A stretch of 5,890 nucleotides of DNA from Minisyncoccota bacterium. GTDB taxonomy: Bacteria > Patescibacteriota > Minisyncoccia > Phycocordibacterales > DATDWN01. The position numbers were made by a program, and so were the translations under genes. Location of the stretch: positions 1 through 5,890 of the forward strand of contig JANWHC010000021.1 of assembly GCA_025450615.1 (NCBI GenBank). Reading direction: 5' to 3'. A model generated the notes under the pieces. The model was given only the letters and a program-made list of their open reading frames with translations. It made no database searches and was not told the origin of the DNA. Shown here piece after piece: positions 4,828 through 5,890 of the stretch; the first letter of the stretch is position 1, and each line of letters opens with the position of its first letter.

Positions 4828-5418
4828 TTAATTATCGAGATATTTGTAGAGCCTCATTCCCAGAAACGAACCAACAACGGGAGCAAGAGCATACATTACC
4901 CCAAATGAACCGACACCAAAAGCAACAGCTGGATTTAAAACTCCATTTGAACCCATAAGTGAAGAAACTGTAATACCTAAAATAAGTGAACCTCCGATAA
5001 CAAGTCCTGATGCTAAACTGTTTGCTCTTTCGTACACAACCGAAGCAATACCGAAAGTAAACAAAAGTGTTCCAACAAGTTCTGCCAAACCAACTTGCCA
5101 TGTGTTTTTAACCACCAATGCCGGCATAACTAAGTTTGGCCAAGAAGAAACGAGGAAAAGTGCTAGACAAGCTCCAACAAACTGTGAACCAATGTAGTTT
5201 AAAGCATCTGCAGTCTTAATTTTTTTAATTGACCACAAACCCAAAGTCACCGCTGGATTTATGTGTGTGCCAGAGATGTGACCTATTGAATAAACAAATA
5301 AAGCTACAACTAAACCAGCTAAAACTGGTGTTGAAACTGGAAACTTACCTGCCAATGATAAAGCAACTACTAATGTTAAGGCAAATGTGCCTAAAGCCTC
5401 TGCTATGTATTTTTTCAT
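4828..5418 (-). CDS. Aquaporin / MIP-family channel with a non-standard selectivity filter
   Basis: This MIP-family channel has both pore motifs, NPA at 54-56 (GHISGTHINPAVT) and NPA at 162-164 (GVLNPAVAFG), and about six membrane helices plus two half-helices. At 196 residues it is shorter than AqpZ (231) or GlpF (281), mainly in loops and termini. By alignment to AqpZ around the NPA motifs, the selectivity-filter positions are Ala34 (for Phe43), about Thr150 (for His174) and Val165 (for Arg189). The near-universal Arg after the second NPA is absent, predicting a wider, uncharged constriction; the solute is unknown. The ATG at 5418 has TGGTATAAT ending 6 nt upstream and no Shine-Dalgarno, so a leaderless mRNA is likely. 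No clear terminator lies between its stop and the promoter of paralogue B. Confidence 0.95.
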   Translation of the reverse strand: MKKYIAEALGTFALTLVVALSLAGKFPVSTPVLAGLVVALFVYSIGHISGTHINPAVTLGLWSIKKIKTADALNYIGSQFVGACLALFLVSSWPNLVMPALVVKNTWQVGLAELVGTLLFTFGIASVVYERANSLASGLVIGGSLILGITVSSLMGSNGVLNPAVAFGVGSFGVMYALAPVVGSFLGMRLYKYLDN

Positions 5419-5424
5419 AGCTTA

Positions 5425-5433
5425 ATTATACCA
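5425..5433 (-). promoter_or_regulatory. Extended -10 promoter of the aquaporin, probably leaderless
   Basis: TGGTATAAT on the minus strand (TGn plus a perfect TATAAT) ends exactly 6 nt before the ATG at 5418. The extended -10 can compensate for the lack of a recognisable -35. The start site would coincide with the start codon. Confidence 0.62.
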
Positions 5434-5440
5434 AGGTGTG

Positions 5441-5463
5441 AAAAAAGTAGTGATTTTTAATCA
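5441..5463 (-). terminator. Weak terminator-like hairpin after the dehydratase gene
   Basis: TGATT and AATCA (5451-5463) form a 5-bp AT-rich stem around a 3-nt loop. On the minus strand it is followed by CTAC and a run of six T (5446-5441). The stem is poor, so termination may be partial. It lies between the dehydratase stop and the aquaporin promoter. Confidence 0.28.
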
Positions 5464-5482
5464 ACAGGCAGATTTTAATGTT

Positions 5483-5791
5483 CTATAACTTATTTTCAGA
5501 CTTGTATGTCTTTTCAATAAAGTGTGCGACTTCAATATCTCTGTCTGTCACCTTTCCCCCAACATCAAACCTTTGTAAATCAAATTTTACTTTGCTATAA
5601 AAAATATGTACGTCTGGATGATGATCAATCTCCTGAAAATGCGCGACCATACGGTTTATAAAAGAAAGTGAGCCAACAAAATCAGCAAATTTAAACTCTT
5701 TAGAAATTTTGTCATCGCCAAAACTCCAGCCTTTTAGTTTCTTAAATTCTTTTTCTATTTCTTTTTCTTTTAAAATTTTTGGTTTTTTCAT
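5483..5791 (-). CDS. Pterin-4a-carbinolamine dehydratase (4a-hydroxytetrahydrobiopterin dehydratase) homologue
   Basis: This 102-residue protein has the full length of the PCD/DCoH/PhhB family, which dehydrates 4a-hydroxytetrahydropterin during recycling of the pterin cofactor of aromatic amino acid hydroxylases. The signature is clear: GWSF (21-24), HHPDVHIFYSKVKFDL (57-72, with active-site His57, His58 and Pro59) and GGKVTDRDIEVA (78-89). The third active-site His, found in the usual LxTHDxGGLT block (His79 in the rat numbering commonly used), is replaced by Phe75 in LQRFDVGGKVT. The protein may have low activity, a related role in another pterin or molybdopterin context, or a DCoH-like non-enzymatic role. 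No hydroxylase gene lies nearby. The ATG at 5791 is the start; no Shine-Dalgarno is seen. A weak TGTTACTCT (5798-5806, TGn plus TAnnnT) ends 6 nt before the ATG. Confidence 0.92.
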   Translation of the reverse strand: MKKPKILKEKEIEKEFKKLKGWSFGDDKISKEFKFADFVGSLSFINRMVAHFQEIDHHPDVHIFYSKVKFDLQRFDVGGKVTDRDIEVAHFIEKTYKSENKL

Positions 5792-5844
5792 ATTAAGAGA
5801 GTAACATATTCAGATGAATTTTGGGTTGGAATTTAATTTAAACA

Positions 5845-5872
5845 TTGACTCTTAAGACAAAGGGAGTAGAAT
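5845..5872 (+). promoter_or_regulatory. Probable promoter reading out of the right edge
   Basis: TTGACT (5845-5850) and TAGAAT (5867-5872) are separated by 16 nt. Each matches consensus at 5 of 6 positions. It would serve a plus-strand gene beyond the window, divergent from the dehydratase. No coding start is visible before 5890. Confidence 0.45.
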
Positions 5873-5890
5873 TCTAAATCACAGTTTGGG

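Noticed and set aside
1..5890. CRISPR array, tRNA/rRNA genes, transposase or insertion sequence ends
   Set aside because: No regularly spaced repeats, cloverleaf, rRNA-like stretch, transposase motif or terminal inverted repeats were seen despite the mixed GC content.

Overview
The window is mostly AT-rich, compact bacterial DNA. It has small single-domain proteins, short intergenic gaps and little use of Shine-Dalgarno (SD) sequences. Stops include TGA (end of the carrier-protein gene), so the standard bacterial code fits. The compact layout and minimal proteins suggest a streamlined, uncultured lineage such as Patescibacteria/CPR. That placement is an inference and no marker gene confirms it.

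Layout, left to right. (1) 1-551, minus: the N-terminal part of a membrane-anchored SGNH/GDSL hydrolase, cut by the window edge. (2) 552-683: a divergent intergenic region holding a near-consensus sigma70 promoter for (3) 684-1403, plus: a PlsC-like lysophospholipid acyltransferase ended by a strong hairpin terminator. (4) 1456-3522, plus: a four-gene operon of Sfp-type phosphopantetheinyl transferase, acyl carrier protein, FeeM-like N-acyl amino acid synthase (GNAT fold) and a DedA/VTT-like membrane protein. The genes overlap or are separated by only 6 nt. (5) 3536-4102 and 4205-4708, minus: two tandem, diverged paralogues of a C39-like/papain-like cysteine-triad protein, separated by two RNA hairpins. 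(6) 4828-5418, minus: a short aquaporin. (7) 5483-5791, minus: a pterin-4a-carbinolamine dehydratase homologue. (8) An outward promoter lies at the right edge.

How the genes may work together. The operon reads as a minimal acyl-transfer pathway. The PPTase converts apo-ACP to holo-ACP, an unknown enzyme loads a fatty acyl chain, the FeeM-like enzyme moves it to an amino acid (or similar amine), and the DedA-like protein may move the lipid across the membrane. The PlsC-like protein next door could add a second, ester-linked chain, as OlsA does after OlsB in ornithine-lipid synthesis. No fatty-acid synthase or acyl-ACP synthetase is visible here.

Two gene classes coexist. The PlsC-like gene and the rightmost C39-like gene are GC-richer (about 47-55% in lines sampled by eye). 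They have textbook TTGACA-17-TA(T/A)AAT promoters, good SD sites and GC-rich terminators. The other genes are about 25-38% GC and lack SD sites. Three of them have a -10 box exactly 6 nt before the ATG, which predicts leaderless mRNAs.
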